A DNA stretch of 64,000 bases from contig OY992540.1 of assembly GCA_963921195.1 (NCBI GenBank), forward strand, positions 37,006,971 to 37,070,970. Reading direction: 5' to 3'. The notes under the pieces were generated by a model, which worked only from the letters and a program-made list of their open reading frames with translations, was not told the origin of the DNA and ran no database searches. Shown here piece after piece: positions 21,997 to 34,385 of this stretch. The translations under genes and the position numbers were made by a program. This DNA comes from Pegoplata infirma (taxonomy: Eukaryota > Arthropoda > Insecta > Diptera > Anthomyiidae). The stretch's first letter is position 1, and every line of letters starts with the position of its first letter.

Positions 21997-24665
21997 GCTC
22001 CATTCGATTACCTACTACAATTTACTAGTATTTACTCAATTTACTATTTTTGCTCAAAAACCGTTCGAGTACACATAAAAATAGTAAATATCGTAAGCAA
22101 TTTAAGAGAAAATGTATTTCTCTTTTACTAAAATTTTACTACAATTTACCAGGAAAATTTCAATAAGTAAATCGAAAATTTATGTCAAAAAAAAATTGTT
22201 TTTATTTATTTACAAAAAAACAAAATTATTTAATAAATAAAATAAATGGCTATTTTGTCTGCAAATTTGTTATTTAAGATAAAAAAATCTCCATAAAAAA
22301 GAATTTAAATGCACTGGGATGCATGTTTTCCAAAACGAATGGCAAAAGAAAGTTTAAATAAGTGAAAATCTCTAGGAAGAACATAAAAATAAAATAAACA
22401 CCGCCAGAGCGTGAAATTTCGTAGGAATAGGGATATTTTTCTTAGGACCAGAAACATTTTTGATCTGTCCATCGGCTCTGGTCTTTTTTTCAAAGAGTTT
22501 TCAAATCCTCAAGATTTTAAAGAGACTGTGGAATGTTTTCTTTAAAAAATATCCAAATTGTTAATTTTGAGGGTTTCTCTATTGAGAATATACCTTAGTT
22601 TTTTCTTATTTATCAAAGATGGAAAAAATAAGAAAAATCCTCAGATTCTGAGAGTATTGGCTTATAGGAAACATTGTAAAGGTTCTGATTAGTGGCGTAT
22701 ACTTTTTCTATAGGAAAAATCTTTCAAAATCTGTGACTTTCTGTTGGAAAAATCTCTCAGAATCTGAGACTTTCTATGGAAAAAATGTCTCAAAATCTGA
22801 GACTTTTTCTATAGAAAAAACGGCTCAGAATCTGAGACTTTTTTTTATAGAAAAAATGTCTCAGAATCTGAAACTTTTTTCTATAGAAAAAATGTCTCAG
22901 AATCTGAAAATTTTTCTATAGGAAAAATGTGTCAGAATATAAGACTTATTCCATAGGAAAAATGTCAGGTTCTGAGATATTTTTTTTCTATAGAAAGTCT
23001 CAGATTCTGAGACATTTTTTCTATAGAAAATGTCCGATTTTGTCTCAGAATCTGAGGCTTAGAATCTGAGACAGTTTTTGTTTAAAATGTATCAGAATCT
23101 GAGACTTTTTGTCTGGGAATCTGAGACTTTTTTCTATAGGAAAAATGTCTCAGAATCTGAGACTTTTCCTATAGGAAAAATGTGTCAGAATCTAAGACTT
23201 TTTCCATAGGAAAAATGTCTCAGAATCTGAGACTCTTATAGGAAAAATCTGTCAGAATCTGAGTCTTTTTCTATAGAAAAAATGTCTTAGAATATGAGAC
23301 TTTTTCTATAGGAAAAATGTATCAGAATCTGAGACTTTTTGTCTCAGAATCTGAGACTTTTTATATAGGAAAAATGTCTCAGAATCTGAGACTTTTTCTG
23401 TAGGAAAAATGTCTCAGAATCTGAGAATTTTTTGTATAGGAAAAATGTCTCAGAATCTGAGACTTTTTCTATAGGAAAAATGACTCAGAATCTGAGACTT
23501 TTTCTATAGGAAAAATGTCTCAGAAAATTAGACTTTTTCTATAGAAAAAATGCATCAGAATCTGAGCCTTTTTTTATTGGAAAAATGTGTCAGAAACTGA
23601 GAATTTTTCTATAGGAAAAATGTCTCAGAATCTGAGAATTTTTCTATAGGAAAAATGTCGCAGAATCTGAGAATTTTTCTATAGGAAAAATGTCTCACAA
23701 TCTGAGAATTTTTCTATAGGAAAAATGTCTCAGAATCTGAGACTTTTTCTATAGAAAAAATGTCTCATAATCTGAGACTTTTTCTATAGGAAAAATGTCT
23801 CAGAATCTTAGACTTTTTCTATAGAAAAAATGCATCAGAATCTGAGCCTTTTTTTATTGGAAAATTGTCTCAGAATCTGAGAATTTTTCTATAGGAAAAA
23901 TGTCTCAGAATCTGAGACTTTTTCTATAGAAAAATGTCTCAGAATACATATTTTTCTATACATATTTTTTGTATAGGAAAAATGTCTCAAAGTCTGAGAC
24001 TTTTTCTATAGGAAAAATTTTTCAAAATCTGAGACTTTTCTTAAGAAAAATGTTTCAGAATCTGAGACTTTTTCTATTTAAAAAATGTAACAGAATCTAA
24101 GACCTTTTTTTTTTTGAAAAATGTAACAGAATCTGAGGCTTTTCATAGAGAAAGAATCTGAGATTTTTTTGTATGTATATTAAAAATGTCTCAGAAGAGA
24201 CGTTTTCGTTCAAGGGAAAGCCGGCAAGGAAAAGATTCCAAAATATGTGCAGTCCTGGATATGCCCCTGGTCATAAGATTCTTGCGGCTTTTATATTCAA
24301 ATTTTGAGTTTCAAAACAATCTTCTAAATTTTTCCAAAGGGTTTGTAAAGGAGCAATTCTTTGGATGCAGACGTTTTTTCCATTGGAAAAAGTTCTGCAA
24401 ATCTAAATAAAGGCTCGCGATATAAAATTTTGGATTGCTCTAAAGAACATGATCCCAAAGTTAGCAGAAGTTTTTTTTAAGAAACTTATTTGGGAAAAGT
24501 TTTGAGGATTATTAAAAAAACAAAAATTAAAATGACAAATATATTTTTACTATTATTTTACTACTTTTCATTTTTTTACTTTTTTGGTTTTTTCTCTCAA
24601 TGAGTAAAATTTTAAAATGTCTCCCTTTTACTACTTTTACTACAAAAAAAGTAATCGAATGGAGC
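21997..24665. mobile_element. TIR element with GCTCCATTCGATTAC ends, copy 1, enclosing the long minisatellite
   Basis: GCTCCATTCGATTAC and its inverse bound 2.67 kb. TAATA occurs at 21992-21996 and 24666-24670. The subterminal region has TTTACTACTTTTACT-like motifs. About 1.55 kb of the inside is the 35 bp array. Confidence 0.75.
22625..24180 (+). repeat. Long 35 bp minisatellite array (about 44 units)
   Basis: The commonest unit is TCTCAGAATCTGAGAC followed by TTTTTCTATAGGAAAAATG, 35 bases, each with two imperfect dyads (CTCAGAATCTGAG and TTTTTCTATAGGAAAAA). A short inverted stretch occurs at about 22,985-23,035. Apparent open frames are repeat translations. Confidence 0.95.
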
Positions 24666-24670
24666 TAATA

Positions 24671-26015
24671 GCTCCATTCGATTACCTACTACAATTTACA
24701 ATTATTTACTCATTTTACTACTTTTGCCCAAAATCCGTTCGAGTACATCTGAAAATAGTAAATGTAGTAATCAATTTAAGAGAAATTTAATTTCTCTTTT
24801 ACTTAAATTTTACTACAATTTACCGGAAAATTTTCAATGAGTAAATACAGAAGTTTTGTCAAAAAAAATTATTGACAAATTTTTATTTTTATGTATTTAC
24901 AAAATAAAAATTTACAAAATAAAATTAATGCACGAAATATTAAAAAAAGGATACATATCAGTCTGCAAAGTTTATCGCGCTTAAATCTATTTGCAATGGG
25001 AAAAAATTTAATAAAAAATCCGATCTCGACGAAAAACTGTTTAAGTTCAATGGAATAACATAGATTCTTGGTACGAAGATGTTTTATTTATTTTCCGAGC
25101 AGAAAACTTTATCGACGCATAGTATGTATTTTGTTTGTCGGTTTGTGATGCAAAGGACAGTCTCAAGATGCTGAGAAAATTACCCTAAATTCTGAGATTT
25201 TAAACGCTCCAACCACAGTGTGGGGTTCAGTCTAGGATCCTTAAGAGTGTATGCATTAACAATCTTTGACCAAAGCTAAGATATTCTAGCAATGAAAAAG
25301 TTTCTTATAAAGAATTAAACCACCTCCAAAATGGCCTTGTTTTTAGTTAAGATGTGCTAAGATTCAAATAGTTTTTTATGGGAAGAGTTCTTTAGAAGGG
25401 GTTTTCTAAGCGAAAGATTTATTTCTGAGGGTTATCTGTAGGAAAAGATTCTAAAGGGTTCTGGTTGCTATTAAAAAATGTTTTTTTTTTGTGTTTTTAG
25501 TTGGAAACCCGTCTTCATATACTATAGACCAAGCTTTTCATATACTGTGGATCATGCCACAGAGTCAAATCCGTTTGAAAGTGGAATTGAAAAATTTTTT
25601 GGGAATGAAACCCCTTCTATTTATGGATGCTAATTCCACTTTGGTTTTTGAAACTGATTTCATTCTGAAAACGCATTGTAATAAAATTTTCTGATTTTAA
25701 TTTTATGGGTTGCTCTATAGAATATAATCCTCTGATTAGCAGTGCAAACATTTCCTATTATCTAGGAGATTTCCTTTTGAATGTTTTTTTTTTTTGCAGA
25801 AACTCATTTGGAAAAAAATTTGAAGATTGTTCAAATAAAATATTTCTAATGCAGATATCAAAACAAATTTTAAAAATTTGAATGATAAATATATTTTTAC
25901 TATCTTTTTACTACTTTTCGTTTTTTTACTTTTTTGGTTTTTCCTCTCAATGAGTAAAATTTCAAAATGTCTCCCTTTTACTACTTTTACTACAAAAAAA
26001 GTAATCGAATGGAGC
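24671..26015. mobile_element. TIR element with GCTCCATTCGATTAC ends, copy 2
   Basis: Same ends as copy 1, 1345 bp, flanked by TAATA at 24666-24670 (shared with copy 1) and 26016-26020. It holds no 35 bp array and no coding frame; short open frames are not family-like. Confidence 0.75.
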
Positions 26016-26204
26016 TAATATTTTCAATTTTGTCAAAAACAAAATAAATTGAATATATCGTCACCTTAATTGCAAAGGGCTCCTGCAATATTCTTTTTGT
26101 AAATATTTTTTTTTTCAGGTGACGAAATATATATAACAGGACAATTCAAATAATAAATTAATTTAAATTTGTTTTTAAATAAACACATTTATTATCAAAG
26201 TTTG

Positions 26205-26275
26205 GCTAAAGGGGTAAGGTGCTAGACCAGTGAACAGAAAGTTCTGAGTTCGCGGACCAAGTGAGGCAGATCAAA
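26205..26275 (+). repeat. tRNA-like sequence, divergent partner of 21.88 kb
   Basis: TTTGGCTAAAGGGGTAAGG and GAGTTCGCGGACC are A- and B-box-like; the B-box has mutated (TTCGCGGACC). Preceded by ACAATTCAAATAATAAATT, as in the block at 19,270. Confidence 0.5.
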
Positions 26276-26330
26276 ACAGTAAGTTTTAAAAAATTAAATT
26301 TAAGAAATAGACAGATAAAAGTACACAGAA

Positions 26331-26928
26331 AGTAATATTGAGAAAAACAATTTGAGTAATCACTTGTTTAAATTTTTAAAACAAATTTGAGTAATTTTTT
26401 TATTAACACAATTAAAAATTTACTCAAAAATTGAAAATAAAATTTGAGTAAATAATTTAATACAAATTTAATATTTTTTTTTTATTTTTTTTTTATTCTC
26501 TTGGTGTTTTGAATTCTCATTTAGTTTATAGTTTTTTGTATATGTATATGATAGTTTGAAATCATCTTTATAAAATTTTCTTTTGTCTTGAAGACATAAG
26601 TATATTTGGTAAAGTTTTAAAAAAGCTATTTTTTTTGAAAAAAAAATTCGAAGCTCTTTAAACTTTTAAAAAAAATAAATTGATACATTTTGAGTAAACT
26701 TTTACTTGACACAATTAAAGAGTTACTTAAAAATATTGAAAAATTTTGAGAAAAGTTTCAATTTTGTGAATTAATAATTTACTCAATTTTTTTTTTAAGC
26801 TTTTAATAATTTTTTATTAAAAGTTTACTCAATACTATTAAATCGTTTACTGGTGCAAAATTGAGTAATTTTTTACTCAATAGTATTAAAAATTTACTCA
26901 AATTTTTATTTTATTTTTTTCTGTGTAG
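26331..26928. mobile_element. CACAG-family MITE, TA duplication
   Basis: TA-CACAGAAAGTAATATTG... to ...TTTTTCTGTG-TA, in opposite orientation to the 12.9 kb copy. It lies inside the CCCAATTAG element. Confidence 0.8.
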
Positions 26929-27188
26929 TAAGTAGTGTAAATTAAAAGACGTGATTAATAAATTTTAATTTTTTGGACGATCTCAGACGTACTATGTACA
27001 TGTCATAATGTAGTCAGCACTGTTGACTGCCTGCATACTTGTCGGCGAGGAATTTTGACAAAATACTTGAAAAAGTCAGGAGGTGTCATGAGGTTTTTTG
27101 TATGGTCAGAGATTTTTCAGTCAGCAGGTACACTGACATTATCATAAAGAAGTCTTTGAGATGTCTTAACGACATTTCTAATTGGGAT

Positions 27189-27853
27189 CACGGTTGGGAA
27201 ATGTGGCACAATAGTGCCATTTTTGGCACTATTGCATGGTCAGTGGCACCACAAAAAACAGTTTTGGCCCTTTTTCATCCTCTCCAAATATTGTCAAAAT
27301 TTATTTAAAATAAATTTAAAAAAAATATTTTTACTAAAATTAAATTATGTCAAAAAGGATAAAAAGTATCAGTTATTCTCATTTTCATATTTCTACCTTT
27401 TATTGCAAAAATGTAAAGCTTTGTTTTCTTAAAAATTTTTATTTAAAAGTGTGTTTAATAACTGCGGGAAATTCATTGGTCTTACAGGAAGAATTGATCA
27501 AAAAAAAAAACCTACCCTATGACTGGTTCAACGTGAACTGGTAATAGAATACAAGCTCCACGACCAGTAAAAAAGTGGCAGTTGTTATGAACGACTAGTT
27601 TGAGACTAGTCCTGGAACATGTCACAAGGTGTTAATTAACTCCGTGCTTAGATCTTGCTATATTAAAGTGACAAAGTTATTGATTGCTGCATAAACTAAA
27701 AAGAATCAGGGAAAATTCGTCAAAAGACGAAAGCCCATCCAACCTAACCTACTCTATGTATTTAAAAAAAATTGTTCGGCCCTTTTCGACCTATTTTGGC
27801 CCTTTTTAGCCCTCAACTTGGCCCTAATTGAAAATTCTCAAATACCAACACTG
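27189..27853. mobile_element. hAT-type element, second copy, TSD ATTGGGAT
   Basis: Homologous to 15999-16649 with CACGGTTGGG and CAACACTG ends between exact ATTGGGAT copies (27181-27188 and 27854-27861). It carries an unrelated segment (about 27,640-27,765) ending in AACCTAACCTA. Confidence 0.92.
27640..27760 (+). mobile_element. Short non-LTR 3' end inside a hAT element
   Basis: Absent from the otherwise similar hAT copy at 16.0-16.6 kb. It ends with hairpin TCGTC-AAAA-GACGA (27717-27730), 10 bases, then AACCTAACCTA (27741-27751). Strongly 5'-truncated; no coding remains. Confidence 0.5.
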
Positions 27854-27861
27854 ATTGGGAT

Positions 27862-28990
27862 TGAGTAAACTTTTAATAAAAAATTATTAAGTGCTTACTA
27901 AAAAATTTGAGTAAATTTTTAATTGACACAATTAAAACTTTACTTAAAATTTTTCGTTTTTTTTTAAGTAACTTTTTAATTGTGTCAAGTGAATAGTTAC
28001 TGAAAATTTATCAATTTATTTTTTTTTTTTTTTAAGTTTAAAAAAGTCACATTTTTTTCTAAAAAATGTTTTTTTAAACTTTACCAAATATATTTATGTC
28101 TTAAAGACAAAGGAAAATTTCATAAGGATGATTTCAAACTTTCATATACATATACAAAAAACTATAAACTTAATGTGAATTCAAAACACCAAGAGAATAA
28201 ACATCCTCAAAATATAAAAAAAAAAAATATTAAATTTGTATTAAATTATTTACTCAATTTTTTTTTTAGTTTTTGAGCAGAAACATATTTTGATTTTGTA
28301 TAAAAAGAAAAAAAAATTAGCTAAAAATAAAAAAAAAGGATTTTTTATTTTTTTTCAATTATTTTTTAAATACAAAAAATTTCTTATAATAGTATACATG
28401 GAAACAAAAAAAAATATAACAATTTTTAACACAAAACCTATTTCAAACCAAAAATTTTTCCATTTTTGAAATTTTGGCCAAGAAAAGTGATGATCGGAAC
28501 CATAGTGCAATGTAAATACCCTGCAAACATTTGGAAGAAATATCGTCTAAGATAAATTGCGGCAATATCTTCTTTTTATCGCAATAAAAATAATCAAAGT
28601 AGTAATTTGTTAAAATCTTCCTTTTATATATTTGAGGATATTTTAGCAATATTTAAAAAAAAATATTTATTTTTTTGTCATTTCTAAAGTAGATAAAATC
28701 GCCAACTTATCAAAAATTTGTCTTCCAGGTGATTTTTCACCTGCGCGATTCATATACGATTTACTCAATTTGGCACCAGTCAACGATTTAATAGTATAGA
28801 GTAAACTTTAAATAAAAATTTATTAAATGTATGCCAACAAATTTTACTATATTTTTTTTTTAATTAAGTTTTTAATTATGTCAAGTAAAAATTTACCAAA
28901 ATTTATAAATTTTTTTTAAGTTTAAAAAATTTTACATTAGGTTTTAACAAAAAAAAAATATTTTTTAAACTTTTACAAAATATATTTATC
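27862..28990. mobile_element. Interrupted CACAG-family MITE fragments and AT-rich DNA
   Basis: 27862-28275 continues the MITE split by the CCCAATTAG element; 28756-28985 is another partial copy. Between them is AT-rich sequence without a gene; its 68-codon minus-strand open frame resembles nothing I know. Confidence 0.6.
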
Positions 28991-29059
28991 AGGCCGTCCC
29001 ATCAAATTTAAATTTTCGAACTTCATATAATACCTGCCAAGCGATGGCTGATTCCGGGA

Positions 29060-29790
29060 AAATCTATGAAAAAATTTTGCAAGGTCATCTTTAGTCGGCA
29101 ACCAGCGGTCAAAGTTGGAAAAAATTACGTATTTCGATCAAAATTCATGTCCGAATTTTTTGACCAAATCCGGCTCTAAAATTTGGCGTACTTCATTGGA
29201 AAAATATTTTTTATCCAAATTGATCTCACAAGTTGGATAAAAATAAGTGTGTAATCTAAAAAATATTAAAAATATATAAAATATATAAAAACACGATTTT
29301 GGTCCGAAAATGCGGATTAGAATCTGTGGTCCAAAATCGCAGATCAGCATTTTTTAACCAAAATTGCGTTTTTATATACATTTTTTAAATTTTTAGATAC
29401 ACTTAACATTTTCCAACGTTTGTTATCTAAACAATATAAAAACACGATTTTGTTCCGAAAATGCTGATCAGCATTTGTAGACCAAAATCGCAGATCAGAA
29501 TTTTGGAACAAACATCGCGTTTTTATATTTTTTTTAATATTTTTTATGTAACACACTTAACATTTTCCAACTTTTGAGACCAATTTGGATAAAAAAAAAT
29601 AATTTTCATGTTTAAAAATCAGCATCTGTTGACCAAAATCACGGTTTTGGATTTTTTTTAACTATTTTTCAAATAAAGTACGCAAAATTTCCGAATTTTT
29701 GAGCCGGATTTGATCAAAAAATTCGGACATGAATTTTGGTCGAAATGACTGAAGATGACCTTGTGAAATTTTTTCATAAATTTTCCGCGT
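29060..29790. mobile_element. Foldback element 1
   Basis: Left (29067-29230) and right (29640-29787) arms are inverted copies containing CATGTCCGAATTTTTT and AATCCGGCTC. The core repeats ATTTTGGTCCGAAAATGC and TGATCAGCATT in both orientations. Confidence 0.7.
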
Positions 29791-29798
29791 CAACGGTC

Positions 29799-30675
29799 CA
29801 CACCAAAAAACCGATTTAGATATAATTTTGCCAAAATGTTATGATAATAGTAGGTAGTCTAAAGTTAAAAAAAAAAATTTTTCATTGAAATATTTTTAGA
29901 GTAACAGAGATGGGAAGTTTTCATTTTTTTGCAAAGATCATATTTGGTTGAATTTTAATTGACACTTTGATGCGATAAAAATTTCTTTTTAAAAAACGAT
30001 TTTTAAAGTATTTTTGACGACCTTTTCAAGCATTGGTGGTTTTTCAAAAAAATATAAATTTGACCTTAAAATTCAAGGTCAAATTATTAAAAAAAAATTC
30101 TTATAGAGCGCCTATTTTGAGATTATTTTAACTAAGTTTATAGAAAGCTTGACATTTTTTACATTAAAAAACATTTTTCAAAAAATGGATCGAGAGTTCC
30201 TTATTGCGAAAATATTTTTTTATTTATTTTTTACTTATAATATACGCGATATTCCTACTTTTTAAGTGTTATTTCGCAGGAGGAACTCTCGATCCATTTT
30301 TTGAAAAATGTTTTTATATGTAAAAAACGTCAAGCTTTCTAATAAACTTAGTTAAAATAATCTCAAAATAGTCGCTTTATAAAATATTTTTTTTTTAATA
30401 ATTTGACCTTGAATTTTAAGGTCAAATTTATATTTTTTTTTTAAACCACCAACGCCTTTGAAAAGGCCGTCAAAAATACTTAAAAAATCGTTTTTTAAAA
30501 ACAAATTTTTATCGCATCAAAGTGTCAATAAAAATTCAAAATATGTTCTTTGCGAATAAATGAAAACTTCCTATCTCTGTAACTCTAAAAATAGTTCAAC
30601 AACAATTTTTTTATTTGACCTTTATTTGACCTACTATTATCCTAACATTTTGGCAAAATTATACTTAAATCGCTT
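29799..30675. mobile_element. Foldback element 2, arms of about 430 bp
   Basis: ACCAAAAAACCGATTTAG at the left mirrors CTTAAATCGCTTTTTTGGT at the right; arms run to a centre near 30,230 and share TTGACCTTAAAATTCAAGG and GGATCGAGAGTTCC. There is almost no spacer, so single strands could form a long hairpin. Confidence 0.8.
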
Positions 30676-30689
30676 TTTTGGTAATTTTT

Positions 30690-30804
30690 TTAAAAAAAAC
30701 TTTTGAGTAAATTTTTAATTGCGTCATTTTACTCAAACTTTTTTTAAAATTTACACAAATTATTACTCAAAAATTTCCCCCCCCCCCCATATTTTTTTCT
30801 GTGT
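30690..30804. mobile_element. Right end of a CACAG-family MITE
   Basis: TTTTGAGTAAATTTTTAATTGCGTC followed by TTACTCAAA motifs and a TTTTTTCTGTG end, with a run of 12 C just before it. It probably belongs with the partial copy at 28,756, split by the two foldback elements. Confidence 0.55.
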
Positions 30805-31169
30805 AGCAACATTAAGAAGTACACCCAAAAAAAAAATAAGTCCTGTTTTTCCAAAACACTACAAATTTATATTTTTTTATGTTTTATGGTGGGAATCCTT
30901 CTCTTCCGCCGTTTTTTGGTTTTTTGTTATTTAACAACAATAATAAAACAAGAACAAAATAACAATATGATTTTCAACATTAGAAATATCGGTTGCCTAA
31001 TTAATTAAAAAAGAAATATTAGCGAAAACTTCATCGCGATTGGTGCCGAACTTTTTTAAACATTCGCGAAAAAATTGACACATATTTCTTATTGATTTTT
31101 TATGTACTTTTTTACTATGATAGGTCCTTTTTGATATTTGCAAAAAAAAATGCAAATGGTTATATCCCT

Positions 31170-32180
31170 TATCTATATATATAATTTCCCTATTTGTGTG
31201 TTCCTCTTTTTTTGTCTATCCAGAGCTTTTTGAAGCCCACTGATGAGCTACAAAGCTGAAAATTGGCATGCATATAGTAAAACACCTGGGGCAGATCCTA
31301 ACGTAGCCGGATTTTTGATTTTTTGCCTGTGGGCGGATAAATAAGCGGAAAAGTGGGCGTGGCAAAATTCAAAGATATGTCTTAAAAATAAAGATTTTTT
31401 TTCAAATATTTAGGGAAAATTTCTTTGGCGGTAAGAATTTCTTCCATGTATTAGGGAATTCCATTTAAGGAAAATTATGGCCTATTTAACAGTCCATGAA
31501 CTAAAATATTTTCCTAAAAATTAGGAAAATTTCCCAACTTTTAGTTAATTTTAACTTAATTGTGGGAAAATTTATAAACTATTTTGAAGAAAAAATTTCC
31601 AAAGTTTAAGTTTCTTCTTTTTTTTGAGTGTGACTAAGAAAGATACAAATTGCCATGTATATAGGAGTGACCATGGGACAGATCCACACGATGGATTTTT
31701 GATATCCGGTTTAAGGACGGAAACGAAATGGGCGTGCTAAATTTAGTTCTAAAATTTTATCAATAAAACCTTTTATAGGGTCGAACCTGAATCAAATTGC
31801 GTCGCGCAAGACGTAAAAAAAAACAAACACATTAAATTTTAAATTTTTACGTCCGTTTGATTTAGGTACGTCACATTTAAATATAAGAAACGAAAAATTA
31901 TTGGGCGTTACGCCTTACGCGACGCAATTTGATTCAGGTTGGACGCATAGTCATAAAATTTTTTTCCAGTTTGGGAAATATTGATGTTACTCAATATAGC
32001 AATATTAAATTTTTGAAGCACAAACATAATTTTTATAAAGTTTGGTAAAAAATTAGAATTATTAAGAAAAGTGATTTGGTGTTCCGCCTGGCAGGGACAG
32101 GCTATTCGACTAGTGTACATATATATTTCAAATTTCAGACAAATCGGAAAATATTAGAGGTCGGTAGATTTTTCGGGGGT
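31170..32180 (+). mobile_element. Helentron-like fragments with a small MITE
   Basis: TATCTATATATATAATTT, GTGTGTTCC and AGTGGGCGTGGCAAAATTC resemble the 5' part of the Helentron family at 41.7-44.9 kb. The 3' hairpin is missing. A 160 bp MITE with inverted CCTGAATCAAATTGCGTCGCG ends lies at about 31,786-31,942. Confidence 0.45.
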
Positions 32181-32265
32181 TTGAACAAAATTTTTATATT
32201 AAAAAAAAAAAAATTTATTTTCATTTATTTATACGCCAAATGAAAAAAAAGCTTGACTACACTCT

Positions 32266-33245
32266 AATAAAATTTTGTTTAATTTCGCTACCATAATGGT
32301 AGGAATCTGTTTTTCTACTATTATGCTCGCGTAATTACACACAGTGAGATGAGAAAATTACTCATTGTGTATAAAGTGAATACATACACACAAAATATGT
32401 AGAAAATGTTTAGCAATGTTTTGCATTTACACATTTTGTGTACAAATTTTGTGTATACACTCAACCAAAAATCATTGTATTCCCAAAGAAAATCGTTGTA
32501 AATTCAACAGAAATCATTGTTGATTTTGACCCTACAAATATTTATGTTGATTTCAATAAAAATTGTTGTCAGTTTTTGTAAAAGTTGATCAACTCGTTTT
32601 TTTGTTAATCAACTCGTATTTTATGTAAATTCAACTCATATTTTTGTTAATATAAGAAATTTTATTATTAAAAAAAAGCTTGTTGTTATTTGTAAATATT
32701 CTTTTATTAAGTATAAATCACAATATTTTTTTTTATTTCCGGCTTTTTAGCTGCATTATTTGAAGATTTTCATACACACTTCGTTTATTCATGTTATGCA
32801 CCCATTAGCCATTCTCTAATTATCTGATGATACCAAAACAAAATCCTAAAAAAAACCAAAAACGTTTTAATATAGTATGAATACATAAAGTTATCAATGT
32901 AATTTATTACTTACCAAATATTTACAGATCAGATCCTATTTTTATTTATTTTTCTAATATTAAATAATTTTATAAAAAACAAACACATTAAATAATTTTA
33001 TAAGAGACATTTCACATTGCTACCAACTCACTCGTTCACTCGTTATTATAAAAAAAAAACGAACGAACAGGGTTGTTTTTTCTTTTTTGTTTTATCTATT
33101 GAATTCTGTAGAAGCCATTGTAATAGTTGAAACAAGTATACTGATTATTCAACGATATCAACATTAATTTTTGTTGAATACGGCATTATTCTGTAAAACT
33201 TGATCTACAATGGGTTTACTAATTTTTCTACTAAGATATTTCTAT
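32266..33245. mobile_element. Probable TIR element (TACACTC ends) and AT-rich DNA
   Basis: CTACACTCTAATAAAATTT at the left and TATGAGTGTAG at the right are inverted ends. The inside has AT-rich sequence and several AAAATCATTGT/TGTTGATTT motifs; no gene. Confidence 0.4.
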
Positions 33246-33249
33246 GAGT

Positions 33250-34010
33250 GTAGAAAAATTCTCAGATTCTGAGATATTTTTCGCTAAAAAAGTCTCAGAT
33301 TCTGAGAAATTTTTCGAATAGAAAAAATCTTAGATTCAGAGAAATTTTCCGTTTAGAAAAACTCTCAGATTCTGAGACATTTCTCGTATAGAAAAAGTCT
33401 CAGATTTTAAGAAATTTTTTGTATAGAAAAAGTCGCAGATTCTGAGACATTTTTCGTATAGAAAAGGTTTTTGAATCTTAGACATTTTTCGTACACCCTA
33501 AAAAAATAAGTCAAGTTTCCTACTATAAATTTGGTAAATTTCAACAAATTCAAAAAATATACTACTAAATTTCCAATATTTTTAAGTAGAATTACGCAAT
33601 TTATGCAAACTTACCCAATTTATAGTAGGAAACTGAAATCATTTTAATTAGAGTGTATAGAAAAAGTCTCATTTTCTGAGACATTTTTCGTATAGAAAAG
33701 GGATCAGACTCTGGACATTTTTCGTAAAGAAAAAGTCTCAGATTCTGAGATATTTTTCGTACAGAAAAAGTCTCAGATTCTGAAATATTTTTCGTATAGA
33801 AAAAGTCTCAGATTCTGAAACATTTTTCGTATGGGAAAAGTCTCAGGCTCTGAGACATTTTTCGTAAAGAAAAAGTCTCAGATTCTGATATCAGAAAATG
33901 TCTCAGGTTCTGGGACATTTTTCGTATAGAAAAAGTGTCAGATTCCGTCTCAGATTCTGAGAAATTTTTCGTATAGAAACAGTCCCAGACTCTAAGAAAT
34001 TTGTCATATT
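33250..34010 (-). repeat. 35 bp minisatellite array in opposite orientation, split by a MITE
   Basis: Units here read GAAAAAGTCTCAGATTCTGAGACATTTTTCGTATA-like, the reverse complement of the main family with a CGTATA variant. Split by the MITE at 33494-33655 with TA duplication. Confidence 0.85.
33494..33655. mobile_element. 162 bp MITE, TA duplication
   Basis: CACCCTAAAAAAATAAGTC and ...TTTTAATTAGAGTG ends with inner inverted TTTCCTACTATAAATT, between TA at 33492-33493 and 33656-33657, inside a satellite unit. Confidence 0.8.
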
Positions 34011-34019
34011 TTAACATGA

Positions 34020-34385
34020 TAATGTTTTTAGGCTGGTGTCTAATTTTAAACAAATTGCAGGACTAACTAAAAAGAAAACAAGAATTACTATTTTCATTTT
34101 CTAAACTCGAAAAAACACACCTTTTGTTGTTTTACAATGGATTTTCTATTTGCTGGGTTTGGTTTGAAAGATATGAGTAGTTTAAATAACTTTTTCCGTT
34201 ACTATGTTTTCATAGCAATCATCTTTTATATAAATTGTAAAATGTAAATATTCCAAAAACTAGGCAGCACTGTAAAACTCTCCACTTTGCTTATAAGGGC
34301 TACCAGATTTATCAAACTCTTAGAGTTACCATACTGCTTAAATTAACAAAAACTGCAGCCAACTTTACTGCTATTAGAGGCTAGT
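34020..34385. other. Non-repetitive-looking stretch, no gene recognised
   Basis: Less AT-rich than its neighbours, with no match elsewhere in the window and no convincing open frame. Confidence 0.4.

Larger units (their letters stand above)
21526..27186. mobile_element. TIR element (CCCAATTAG ends, AT duplication) hosting several insertions
   Basis: CCCAATTAGAAAT and ATTTCTAATTGGG are inverted ends. The flanks (…ATACTAT and ATTGAGTAAAC) are halves of a CACAG-family MITE, consistent with an AT duplication. Inside: two GCTCC elements, the long minisatellite, a CACAG MITE and a divergent tRNA-like pair (21,880 and 26,205). Without insertions the core is small and non-coding. Confidence 0.7.

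Noticed and set aside
22625..24180. CRISPR-like array of regular repeats
   Set aside because: The repeat fills the whole unit with no unique spacers and the genome is an animal's; it is a minisatellite.
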